From Chryseobacterium sp. KACC 21268 (lineage in GTDB: Bacteria > Bacteroidota > Bacteroidia > Flavobacteriales > Weeksellaceae), in NCBI GenBank assembly GCA_028736075.1, contig CP117875.1, forward strand, positions 2,294,001-2,358,000: a stretch of DNA of 64,000 nucleotides, written 5' to 3'. A model generated the notes under the pieces. That model saw nothing but the letters and a program-made list of their open reading frames with translations. It made no database searches and was not told where the DNA came from. The stretch's first letter is position 1, and every line of letters begins with the position of its first letter. The position numbers and the translations under genes are program-made. Of this stretch, positions 54,395 to 62,138 are shown in pieces.

Positions 54395-54782
54395 CAAGTT
54401 GCCTGAAGAAAGTCGGGCGGCAAAAATGCAATTCCTCCCTGTGGTCGGAAACGCATTTTTGCGGAAAGCGGAACAACCCCATTTCTAAAACATCCCAGCA
54501 TTGGCTTTATTATGTTTTTGAAAAAAGGTTGTGTTTTTCTATGATTGCTAATCAATAATATCGGCTATTAAATTAGCCGTAATTGAATATGTCAAAGTAC
54601 TAAAAAATGGTTGTGCTTTTATCTTAAATTGGCACTTTTATGTAATATTTTTTACTAATTTACTTCTGGATCTGTTTTCCATTTCAATAACAATTTTTAC
54701 ATTCATAATTAAATTTCATACAAATTATATAAACCTTTAGTTTGATGTCATTTTTCGTAAATTTATACTCAAGAATATTTAT
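54395..54782. other. Intergenic region with the second right element and yoaK promoter zone
   Basis: Holds the flanking element at 54413-54531, followed by AT-rich DNA without a gene. A TTTG (54742) and TAAATTTA (54760) combination near the end is a weak promoter candidate for the next gene. Confidence 0.45.
54413..54531. repeat. Right flanking element (copy 2)
   Basis: About 85 per cent identical to 19537-19656, with the same hairpin GCAAAAATGCA/CGCATTTTTGC (one G-T pair). It directly follows the PRTRC operon, as copy 1 follows the radC operon. Confidence 0.85.
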
Positions 54783-55520
54783 ATGTTCAGACATAAGGGC
54801 AAGGGACGTACCAACGCCCACAATCTTAAGCTAGCTTCGATATTATCCATTGTTGCCGGAATTGTCAATATTGTTGGGGTTTTGTCGGTACACGTTTTGA
54901 CGACCAACGTAACAGGACATTTTGCCTTTTTCTCAGAACAGTTGTTCTTGAAAAGCTACAGCGCTGCCTTTATTTATCTATATTATATTTTAGTTTTTCT
55001 CTTAGGAGCATTTGTATCTGGATTGATAGCCGAATCGTCAGCAAAACGAAGATCCCATATTTCATATAGCATTCCACTAATAATAGAAATATCTATTATG
55101 TTATCTTTAAGCTTTTCTTCTTTCTTACATTACAGCGGAAATCAATCATTATCTATAGTTATATCTTCAGCTTTGCTATTTTCAATGGGGTTACAGAATG
55201 CATTGGTAACAAGGGTGTCCCAATCAGTTGTAAGAACGACTCACCTGACCGGTTTATTTACAGATCTTGGGATAGATCTTTCCAAATTATTTTTCGATAA
55301 AGAAAAGTCTGAATCCTTAAAATTGAATAAAAGTATTTTTTTAAAATTAATCATTATTGGTTGTTTTTTTCTCGGAAGTATGCTGGGCGGATTCGGATAT
55401 AGGTATTTTGAATTAAAAACACTCTTTATCCCGGTTTTATTTTTACTTCTCGCGTTATGGTACGACAGGATATTATTTCGTTTTTATACGTTGAAAAGAA
55501 AATTTCATCATATTGAATAA
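54783..55520 (+). CDS. YoaK family (DUF1275) membrane protein
   Basis: A 245-residue protein with six to seven hydrophobic helices. Family features: SILSIVAGIVNIVGVLSVHV, then TNVTGHFAFFSEQ, the GHxxxG-like region, and SMGLQNALVTRVSQSVVRTT followed by HLTGLFTDLG, the most conserved stretch of DUF1275. Members are inner membrane proteins of unknown function, sometimes called putative transporters. It is cargo of the element between PRTRC and ars operons. Confidence 0.88.
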   Translation: MFRHKGKGRTNAHNLKLASILSIVAGIVNIVGVLSVHVLTTNVTGHFAFFSEQLFLKSYSAAFIYLYYILVFLLGAFVSGLIAESSAKRRSHISYSIPLIIEISIMLSLSFSSFLHYSGNQSLSIVISSALLFSMGLQNALVTRVSQSVVRTTHLTGLFTDLGIDLSKLFFDKEKSESLKLNKSIFLKLIIIGCFFLGSMLGGFGYRYFELKTLFIPVLFLLLALWYDRILFRFYTLKRKFHHIE

Positions 55521-55560
55521 TTTCTATCCATTTTATCTATCGAAGTAAGGTATTTATATT

Positions 55561-55810
55561 ACCTGTATATAACAATACAATACTCATAGATGACCTGTAG
55601 AAAATGATACCAGGTTATTTATTGAACTTCAGTGAAATAAGTACAGGTGCAATTTTAAAGCTGTATAAAATAATATCAGTTCAACTTTACGTTAATTATT
55701 GTGATAGATTAAACTGTATCCTACGCAATATATAGCGAAAGGTTATCATTTTACCTGCTTAAAATATGCTTAGGTACCGTCTAATAGCTGCATAAAATGA
55801 CAATAGGTTA
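55561..55810. repeat. Degenerate 23-24 base repeats
   Basis: Related units: CCTGTAGAAAATGATACCAG (55594), CTGTATAAAATAATATCAG (55661), CTGCATAAAATGACAATAG (55788), a weaker CCTGTATATAACAATACAAT (55562), and an inverted one whose complement reads CAGGTAAAATGATAACC (55741-55757). They may be binding sites for a regulator. Confidence 0.45.
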
Positions 55811-55941
55811 AAATGTAATTTCCTTAAATTTTTTCATTTCGATTGCAAAATAATTGACGGATGTTAAAAACTATGATTATCAGTTATTTAAAAAGTATTT
55901 TTATTGTTTTTTAATTTCTGAAAAATTGTAGAACCTTCGTT

Positions 55942-56000
55942 GCAAGATGTGTCTTTGTATATACAAACTTTTCAAGTTTGATACCCAAAGACGATCTTGC
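55942..56000 (+). terminator. Triple nested hairpin followed by T-run
   Basis: GCAAGAT/ATCTTGC, GTCTTTG/CAAAGAC and CAAACTT/AAGTTTG nest with small internal loops (21 pairs in 59 bases); CTTTTTT follows on the plus strand. It may terminate the yoaK-side transcript, but it is far stronger than needed and may be a structured RNA. Confidence 0.55.
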
Positions 56001-56065
56001 CTTTTTTGCAAAAAGGGGAAAAAACTGCGGAACTTGTTTTTTTAGAGTTTCAGCAAATATTTTGT

Positions 56066-57097
56066 TTAAGAATAGTATTTTCTTTTTAACCATAAACTAA
56101 CTCTAACCAATAAAATTAAAACAGGTACTTCCACAAGAGGGCCGATGACCCCAACAAATGCTTGTGAAGAATGGATTCCGAAAACCGCTATCGCTACAGC
56201 AATGGCTAATTCAAAATGGTTTCCTGTTGCCGTAAAAGCAATCGATGCATTTTTGTCGTAAGGTACTTTCAATGCTTTACTAATGAAAAAACTGATGAAG
56301 AATGTAAGAACAAAGTAAATTACTAATGGGATGGCAACTTTAACAACGTCCATTGGTAGCTCTAAAATTTTGTCTCCCTTTAAACTGAACATCAATACTA
56401 TAGTAAACAGCAAAGCATACAAAGTAATAGGTGAAATAGCCGGAATGAATTTTCTATTGAACCACTCTTTTCCTTTTAATTTAATCAAGAAATAGCGGCT
56501 CAAAAATCCTGCAATAAATGGAATTCCTAAATAAATGAATACACTCTCGGCAACATCTTTCATTGGTACCGCAATGTTAAAATTTCCTAAGCCTAGTTTT
56601 TGTGGTAATACATTAATGAAAAGCCAAACATAAAAACTATAAAACACCAATTGGAAAATACTGTTTAATGCAATTAGCAGAGCGGCATACTCCCGATTAC
56701 CTTTTGCCAGATCGTTCCATACAATTACCATTGCAATACATCTTGCAAGACCGATCAAAATTAGACCAATCATATAGTCCGGTTCATCTCGTAGAAAAAT
56801 GATAGCTAAAACAAACATTAAAATAGGGCTGATAATCCAATTGAGAAGTAATGATACCGACATTACTTTCTTGTCTTTAAAAGCCATTGGTAAAAGAGTA
56901 TAATCCACTTTTGCCAACGGTGGATACATCATTAGAATCAAGCCTATTGCTAAAGGAATATTAGTTGTTCCGACGGACAAAGAATTTGTGACAGTAGAGA
57001 TATTAGGAAAGAAATATCCCAACCCAACGCCCAAAAGCATTGCTAAAAAAATCCATAGGGTAAGAAAGCGGTCGAGGAATTTTAATTTTGGTTGCAT
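56066..57097 (-). CDS. acr3: ACR3-type arsenite efflux transporter
   Basis: The 343-residue inner membrane protein has ten transmembrane helices. The ACR3 signature is visible in [20 protein letters not shown], whose Cys120 is essential in characterised ACR3 proteins, and in [20 protein letters not shown] and [13 protein letters not shown]. It exports As(III), driven by the proton gradient. It is the last gene of the minus-strand arsenic operon, three bases after gcvH. The low-AT-neutral codon use resembles its neighbours. Confidence 0.92.
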   Translation of the reverse strand: MQPKLKFLDRFLTLWIFLAMLLGVGLGYFFPNISTVTNSLSVGTTNIPLAIGLILMMYPPLAKVDYTLLPMAFKDKKVMSVSLLLNWIISPILMFVLAIIFLRDEPDYMIGLILIGLARCIAMVIVWNDLAKGNREYAALLIALNSIFQLVFYSFYVWLFINVLPQKLGLGNFNIAVPMKDVAESVFIYLGIPFIAGFLSRYFLIKLKGKEWFNRKFIPAISPITLYALLFTIVLMFSLKGDKILELPMDVVKVAIPLVIYFVLTFFISFFISKALKVPYDKNASIAFTATGNHFELAIAVAIAVFGIHSSQAFVGVIGPLVEVPVLILLVRVSLWLKRKYYS

Positions 57098-57100
57098 CGT

Positions 57101-57478
57101 CTAATTATTGAGTTGAGCGTATTGTTCCTCTGTTAATAAATTTTCAGTTTCTCTTAGGTCTTCAATTTCAATTTTCACCATCCAGCCATTATCAAATGGA
57201 TTAGAATTTACAAGCGTTGGCTCTTTTAAAAGTTGCTCATTGGTTTCAATTATTTTTCCTGAAAGAGGCATAAATAGGTCGCTGACGGTTTTAATGGCTT
57301 CTACAGAACCAAATACTTCGTCTTGATTGAAGTTATGATTAACATTCGGTAGGTCAACATACACAATTTCTCCTAATTCCTTTTGTGCAAATGCAGTAAT
57401 GCCGACAGTTGCAGTTTTGCTTTCAATACGAACCCAAGTATGTTCTTTAGAATAGTTTAGATCTTTCGGAACTTCCAT
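57101..57478 (-). CDS. gcvH: Glycine cleavage system H protein homologue in the ars operon
   Basis: A 125-residue GcvH with the lipoyl site GSVEAIKTVSDLF, Lys63, and the surrounding strands (VGITAFAQKELGEIVYVDLP, PFDNGWMVKIEIED). The normal role is carrying the aminomethyl group on lipoate in glycine cleavage, but no other gcv gene is here. In an arsenic operon a lipoyl protein could act as a dithiol carrier or target of As(III); this is inference. It lies 3 bases before acr3 and 17 after the phosphoesterase. Confidence 0.9.
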   Translation of the reverse strand: MEVPKDLNYSKEHTWVRIESKTATVGITAFAQKELGEIVYVDLPNVNHNFNQDEVFGSVEAIKTVSDLFMPLSGKIIETNEQLLKEPTLVNSNPFDNGWMVKIEIEDLRETENLLTEEQYAQLNN

Positions 57479-57495
57479 TTTTTAGATTTTGAAGA

Positions 57496-58269
57496 TTAAT
57501 AGCCACGTCTTAGATTTTCTGCATACTCGTTTGGAAGAGGACTGTCTTCCACTGCCTTTGCCGCCTTTTCAAAGTCATAGTCGAAGCGGATAAATTCTAC
57601 ACTGATGCTTTCTTTGTTCAATATAGAACTGTTTTCATCAACTGTCAACATCACGTAACCACCTCTGATATCATTGTCTTTCGGCTTCCCAACAGAACCG
57701 ATATTTACTGCGTGACGAAAATGATCCTGTCCATCAATACCCGAATTTAAAATCCTGTGATATGGCTTATGGGTATGTCCAAAACACATAATGTCAGCGT
57801 CAGCTTGTTCCATAATGCGGAGCATACTTTTTTCTTCACGGTCTTCAAAAAGATATTCATTTATTTTTCTGGGGCTCCCGTGTACCAAAAGCAGGTTTAG
57901 CTTGTCTTCATTCAATTGAAATTCTACTTTTATATGTGCTGGAAGTGTACGCAGGTAAGCACGTTCGTCATCTTTCATCAACGAATTGGTAAAAGAAATG
58001 GAAATATTTCCATTGTCCTTCTCAGCGTCTGTTTTGTACGCACAACCACATTCATTACTCATTCTCCCAATGCCAAAATCGTAGTTGCCGGCAATAGTTG
58101 GTATTTTTCTTTTACGGATTTCATTGACCACTTCATTTGGCCAGATATTGTAACCTACTAAATCTCCCAAGCAATAAATGCTGTCGGGATTTCTTTTTTC
58201 AACATCTGCAAAGAATGCTTCCAATGCAGGGAGATTAGCGTGAATGTCGCTGAATAATGCAATTTTCAT
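57496..58269 (-). CDS. Metallophosphoesterase (calcineurin-like) in the ars operon
   Basis: The 257-residue enzyme has the metal-binding motifs of the calcineurin-like family: FSDIHAN (6-12), CLGDLVGY (32-39), AGNYDFG (60-66, GNHD variant with Tyr), LLVHGSP and CFGHTHKPYH. It resembles YfcE-type phosphodiesterases. Such genes occur in Bacteroidota ars operons but their task is not established; release of phosphate analogues or processing of arsenylated metabolites are guesses. Confidence 0.88.
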   Translation of the reverse strand: MKIALFSDIHANLPALEAFFADVEKRNPDSIYCLGDLVGYNIWPNEVVNEIRKRKIPTIAGNYDFGIGRMSNECGCAYKTDAEKDNGNISISFTNSLMKDDERAYLRTLPAHIKVEFQLNEDKLNLLLVHGSPRKINEYLFEDREEKSMLRIMEQADADIMCFGHTHKPYHRILNSGIDGQDHFRHAVNIGSVGKPKDNDIRGGYVMLTVDENSSILNKESISVEFIRFDYDFEKAAKAVEDSPLPNEYAENLRRGY

Positions 58270-58298
58270 TTTTTGTTGATTTTTTTATTGATATTATT

Positions 58299-58772
58299 TT
58301 AACAACATCCGCCACCTGGTGTGCAAGAATTGCCATTATTTACGCTAAGGTTAGATAAGTTTTTCTTTTCTTTTTCTGTCGGAATTCCACAAGCGTCTTG
58401 TGCTAAACAAGCTGTAGTCTTATTTTTTAGAATAAATATTTTCCCATTGAATTCTAAATCATATTTTCCAATAGTATTACTTTGATATTCAACTTCAATA
58501 TCAAAATCCTCGATTCCTAATTTATCCTCGGAAAGTTTGATAATGTTGAGTAATTTATTAGGTTTCAAACGATGTTCAAAATCATCAGCATTCCAAAGCT
58601 GGAAATTCACAACCTTCTCTGAACGGATCACACCGCCACAATCAATAAAGTTTTTATTAATCATTCCTACTTCTGTAACGTGAAAATGTTCAGGAACAAA
58701 AGTTCCATTCTCTAATTGGAATTCAACATTTTCTAATGTTGGCAAAATTTGTTTTATTTCTGATAATTTCAT
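58299..58772 (-). CDS. DUF6428 family protein of the ars operon
   Basis: A 157-residue soluble protein: EHFHVTEVGMINKNFIDCGG, VNFQLWNADDFEHRL and GKYDLEFNGKIFILKNKTTA are the DUF6428 pattern. The C-terminus has Cys in CLAQDACGIP and a GNSCTPGGGCC tail, suited to bind arsenite or metals. DUF6428 genes stand beside arsR in many Bacteroidota. Function unknown, perhaps an arsenic chaperone (inference). Confidence 0.8.
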   Translation of the reverse strand: MKLSEIKQILPTLENVEFQLENGTFVPEHFHVTEVGMINKNFIDCGGVIRSEKVVNFQLWNADDFEHRLKPNKLLNIIKLSEDKLGIEDFDIEVEYQSNTIGKYDLEFNGKIFILKNKTTACLAQDACGIPTEKEKKNLSNLSVNNGNSCTPGGGCC

Positions 58773-58794
58773 AATTAAAATGTTTATAGGTTAA

Positions 58795-58811
58795 ATGCAA
58801 TATTGCGATAT
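58795..58811. promoter_or_regulatory. ArsR-like site between arsR and the DUF6428 gene
   Basis: ATGCAATATTGCGATAT closely matches the sequence upstream of arsR at 59174-59190 (TTGCAATATTACGATAA). Both are probably bound by the ArsR protein. Confidence 0.5.
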
Positions 58812-58830
58812 GTTAATTTAAAAAAAACGC

Positions 58831-59157
58831 TTAGCAGCATTTTGATTTAGTAACCGTTTGTACTATTGCGGAAAAATAAGTGTTTAGAATTTCGATAGTC
58901 TTTTCGTCTATACAATAGCAGATAGCGTTTCCGGAAATATTGCCTTTTATTATCCCTGCATTTTTCAGTTCTTTTAAATGTTGGGAAACGGTTGGTTGAG
59001 CTAAAGGCAATTCGTTCACGATATCTCCACAGATGCACTCATTGACTTTCATCAAATATTCAATAATCGCTATTCGCGCGGGATGTCCTAATGCTTTTGC
59101 AATTGTTGCAATTTGATTTTGCTTATCTGTGAAATGTTCAGTCTTAGTAGCTCCCAT
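58831..59157 (-). CDS. arsR: ArsR family arsenic-responsive repressor
   Basis: The 108-residue winged-helix repressor has ALGHPARIAIIEYLMKVNE (22-40), the metal-site CICGDIV (Cys41, Cys43), and the recognition helix LAQPTVSQHLKELKNAGII. The C-terminus ends KCC, adding further thiols. It should repress the operon until As(III) binds the Cys pair. It is first in the minus-strand unit arsR, DUF6428, phosphoesterase, gcvH, acr3; no arsC-type arsenate reductase is present. Confidence 0.92.
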   Translation of the reverse strand: MGATKTEHFTDKQNQIATIAKALGHPARIAIIEYLMKVNECICGDIVNELPLAQPTVSQHLKELKNAGIIKGNISGNAICYCIDEKTIEILNTYFSAIVQTVTKSKCC

Positions 59158-59173
59158 AGTTGCAATGTTTAAT

Positions 59174-59190
59174 ATTGCAATATTACGATA
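59174..59190. promoter_or_regulatory. ArsR-like operator upstream of arsR
   Basis: TTGCAATATTACGATAA lies 17 bases before the arsR start and shares its core with 58795-58811. TAATCCAGATTAATC-like direct repeats follow at 59206-59270, of unknown role. Confidence 0.5.
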
Positions 59191-59353
59191 AATATTTTGA
59201 AGAATCCAAATTAATCCAGATTAATCTTTTTTAATCTTCGGAAGTTTCCAGACTAATCCAGATTATTCTTATTTAGCCCAAACCCCTTGAATACTATTGT
59301 TTTAGAAGGTTTTAACGCCCAATTTTGTCACAGAATTTTTAATCAAAATACTA

Positions 59354-60148
59354 ATGAAAAAATTGAGTCATCTTCTACTATCATTAATAGTAATATCAAT
59401 CCAAGGTCAGGTCGGCATCAATACCGAAACTCCAGAGGCGACTTTAGAAGTGGTAGGAAAACCAAATGATGTCAATCATTATGACGGAATTATTCCTCCA
59501 CGAATTACAGGAAACCAACTCGCTGCAAAGACCTATTCATCTACAAAAAAAGGAACTATCGTCTTTGTAACATCTCCGGCTACCAATTTATCAGGACAAA
59601 TCATTCAAATAACCGAACCCGGATTGTATTATTTTGATGGCAATTTGTGGCAAACATTTTCAAAAGAAAAGCAACCCACTGAATATAGAATTCTATTGAC
59701 ATTTGACAATACCAGCACTGCGGCTCTTAGTGCAACTTCTACATGGTCCGCTCCGGTTAATTATAATGGAAATACAAATAATTATTTAACCGCTTCTAAA
59801 TACTATACCATTGGGACCAAAAATTATTGAGGCTTAAAAGGATCCGTATCATTCAGAAAAGTTAATGGTATCGTCAATGTAAAATTTCAAATATTCAGGT
59901 CGACTGATTCAGAACCAATTACCTCAGACGCACTTATAAATATTCCGGATATCTTTAGTGACATAGGGTATATTCCTAACCAGATTGTTTTTTTACATCC
60001 TGAGAATTCAACAATGCTTATTCCTGCCTTGCTTGAAAATTTTACCATAAAAATTCCTGAAGCTTCTTTAGGCGCAATATCAACATCATATTATACTTAT
60101 GGAGAAGTTCAGGGCTACTCAAATTGGATCAGACCCTATCTACAATAG
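59354..60148 (+). pseudogene. Secreted protein gene (paralogue 1) with an in-frame opal stop
   Basis: The signal peptide and first 115 residues (QVGINTETPEATLEVVGKPN, YDGIIPPRITGNQLAAKTYS, LYYFDGNLWQTF) are nearly the same as in the next gene. The frame hits TGA at 59828-59830 but continues in the same phase: GLKGSVSFRKVNGIVNVKFQ, then IPDIFSDIGYIPNQIVFL, to TAG at 60146-60148 (265 codons in all). A TGG to TGA change (inferred) explains it. Paralogue 2 has a different C-terminal part. Confidence 0.75.
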
Positions 60149-60230
60149 GATGCAAAAATTATAGCAATTAATACAAATTAATAACAGTTAATACGATTCT
60201 TAAGACCAAATGAATTTTAATAAAAATAAA

Positions 60231-61322
60231 ATGAAAACATTGATTTATTTTTTTCTGCCTTTCATAGCAATAACAATACAGGGACAGATTGGAATTAACA
60301 CCCAGACGCCCGAGGCTACGTTGGAAGTTGTAGGAAAACCAAATGACACCAATCATTATGACGGGATTATTCCTCCAAGGATTACAGGAAACCAACTCGC
60401 AGCAAAAACATATTCATCTGCAAAAAAAGGAGCTGTCGTCTTTGTAACATCTCCGGCCACTAATTTTTCCGGTCAGGTCATTCATATCACAAAGTCTGGA
60501 TTGTATTATTTTGATGGTGATCTATGGAAGTCATTTATACAAGAAGACCCACTAAATACAGTCGCACTCAAGGGCAACACTTCGACGGTTGAACTTATTG
60601 TCAGGAACAATTTGCATCTAAATTTTGATGAGAAAGAAAATTACATACTAGGAAATAACCGAAGCCCAATCACAGGTGACTATAATTCTATTTTGGCGTC
60701 TGATTCCAATATAACGTCCGGAAAGGGAAATTCAGCCAGTGCGTACGCAATGTCTCAAGGCCAAATTACAGGTAAACTTAATTATGGAGCAGGAGTTTCG
60801 GCATTGAATGGAATTGCAAATGGGGTGATTTCCGGAAGCAGAAATATCGGAATTGGTCCGGGAGCTATGTCCTACATTACTTCAGGAAATGATAACATAT
60901 CAATTGGCTATCTGTCAGGAACAGGAAACCGAACAGGGTCTAACAATATTTTCATTGGCATTGGCGCTGGTAGCCCGGCCACAGGAAACAGAAGCGTAAG
61001 TAATAAACTCGCTATACATTCAACCCCCGTTACAACAAGTTCAACCAGCTTTTGGGATAGTATCACGAACAATTATACGGATTACAAATTTGCTTTGATT
61101 TCGGGGGATTTTTCTGAGAGATGGTTAAATATAAATGGCAAGCTAAGCGTTACACCTTCCCAAATGCCCAATGCAGACGGAGATTCATCCTATACGAAAA
61201 AAGTAGTTGCCAAAGCGGATGGTACATTTGGCTTTGCATCAGAAACAATTCCACCGCCACCAGCTACCGGAACTTATATTTTAAAGAGCGTGAATGGTGT
61301 ACCAAATTGGGAATTACCATAG
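60231..61322 (+). CDS. Secreted repeat protein (paralogue 2), adhesin-like C-terminus
   Basis: From ATG 60231 (363 residues; the frame is open 21 bases further) the protein has a signal peptide (IYFFLPFIAITIQGQ) and the N-terminal domain shared with paralogue 1. After residue 115 it diverges into Gly/Asn/Ser-rich repeats such as SRNIGIGPGAMSYITSGNDN and GSNNIFIGIGAGSPATGNRS, like the head repeats of trimeric adhesins or phage tail fibres. The end GTYILKSVNGVPNWELP is typical of such flavobacterial surface proteins. It probably sits at the cell surface; function unknown. Confidence 0.75.
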   Translation: MKTLIYFFLPFIAITIQGQIGINTQTPEATLEVVGKPNDTNHYDGIIPPRITGNQLAAKTYSSAKKGAVVFVTSPATNFSGQVIHITKSGLYYFDGDLWKSFIQEDPLNTVALKGNTSTVELIVRNNLHLNFDEKENYILGNNRSPITGDYNSILASDSNITSGKGNSASAYAMSQGQITGKLNYGAGVSALNGIANGVISGSRNIGIGPGAMSYITSGNDNISIGYLSGTGNRTGSNNIFIGIGAGSPATGNRSVSNKLAIHSTPVTTSSTSFWDSITNNYTDYKFALISGDFSERWLNINGKLSVTPSQMPNADGDSSYTKKVVAKADGTFGFASETIPPPPATGTYILKSVNGVPNWELP

Positions 61323-61393
61323 AACGATAGTTTGCAGTTTTTTTCACCTCACGATGTATAGGTTAATCGTTTTAAAATCTAAAAATAAAAACA

Positions 61394-61717
61394 ATGAAAA
61401 ACTATTACGAATTTTTATTTCTGTTGATTGGAATTTCACTAACATCTTGCAAATCTATCATATCGAATCAAGGTAAGCCTTTAAAATACAATTCTTTAGA
61501 GCTAAATCATAAATATGAGATTCAGGATTTTAAAGCTAAAATCCATAAAATAAAGATTACTTCGATAGATGGCAAAAATGTTTACGGTATTTCTAAAAAA
61601 GGAGATTCTATCACAATTGATAAAAAACAGATCAGAGAAGTGAAAAAAGTAAAAATTGCAGGCTCTATCGTTGTTGGTATTGTTGCACTTGCAACAGTGA
61701 TTTTTGTACCAATTTAA
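61394..61717 (+). CDS. Small lipoprotein with a C-terminal hydrophobic helix
   Basis: 107 residues, lipobox ISLTSC (Cys19), a beta-rich middle (HKYEIQDFKAKIHKIKITSI) and a C-terminal hydrophobic segment (AGSIVVGIVALATVIFVPI). Resembles short bacteroidal lipoproteins of unknown function. It precedes the mobilisation genes, but need not belong to them. Confidence 0.6.
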   Translation: MKNYYEFLFLLIGISLTSCKSIISNQGKPLKYNSLELNHKYEIQDFKAKIHKIKITSIDGKNVYGISKKGDSITIDKKQIREVKKVKIAGSIVVGIVALATVIFVPI

Positions 61718-61778
61718 AAACAGTCAAAATTTTTCATTACAAAAATAAAGCAAAGCGGGATTATAAATTTGAAAAAAG

Positions 61779-62138
61779 ATGGGAACCGATGAAAAAGACG
61801 GGATTATCGTTATCAGGATCAACAAGCAAAAAAAGAAATACTGGAGGAAGATATGTTCAGAAAAGAAAATCTCTATGACAAGTCTAATTATCAATTCTGC
61901 AGAAAACAGGATTTTGGATGATGAGAGGAGAATAGTATTAGCGTTCATTGAAAAACAAGATAATCTATTCGTGAAAATAGAAACCAACATCAATCAGATC
62001 GCAAAAATTGCAAATGCTCAAAAATTTATCAGCGCAGCAGACCTGCAAGATTTTTCTAACAAGTTATCTGAAATAGCTGATTTGAAGATAAAGCAGAATG
62101 ATATTTTTATTAAAATATATTCTTTGCTCGGACAATGA
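61779..62138 (+). CDS. Mobilisation relaxosome accessory protein (MobC-like)
   Basis: The 119-residue protein has a ribbon-helix-helix-like start (IIVIRINKQKKKYWRKICSE, then KKISMTSLIINSAEN) as in MobC-type relaxosome proteins, and a helical C-terminus (NQIAKIANAQKFISAADLQD). It should bind oriT and help the relaxase. It overlaps the relaxase gene by ATGA, as is usual for mobC-mobB pairs in Bacteroidota. Confidence 0.82.
   Translation: MGTDEKDGIIVIRINKQKKKYWRKICSEKKISMTSLIINSAENRILDDERRIVLAFIEKQDNLFVKIETNINQIAKIANAQKFISAADLQDFSNKLSEIADLKIKQNDIFIKIYSLLGQ

Larger units (their letters stand above)
55521..56065. other. Repeat-rich intergenic region with a triple nested hairpin
   Basis: No gene is supported; a 60-codon minus-strand frame (55911-56093) runs through the hairpin and overlaps the end of the arsenite transporter gene, so I treat it as chance. 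The repeats at 55561-55810 and the hairpin at 55942-56000 are the notable content. Confidence 0.5.

Noticed and set aside
55911-56093. 60-codon minus-strand frame between the ars operon end and the repeats
   Set aside because: It runs through the triple nested hairpin and overlaps the acr3 stop region; its sequence has no family pattern, so the structure explains it better than a gene.
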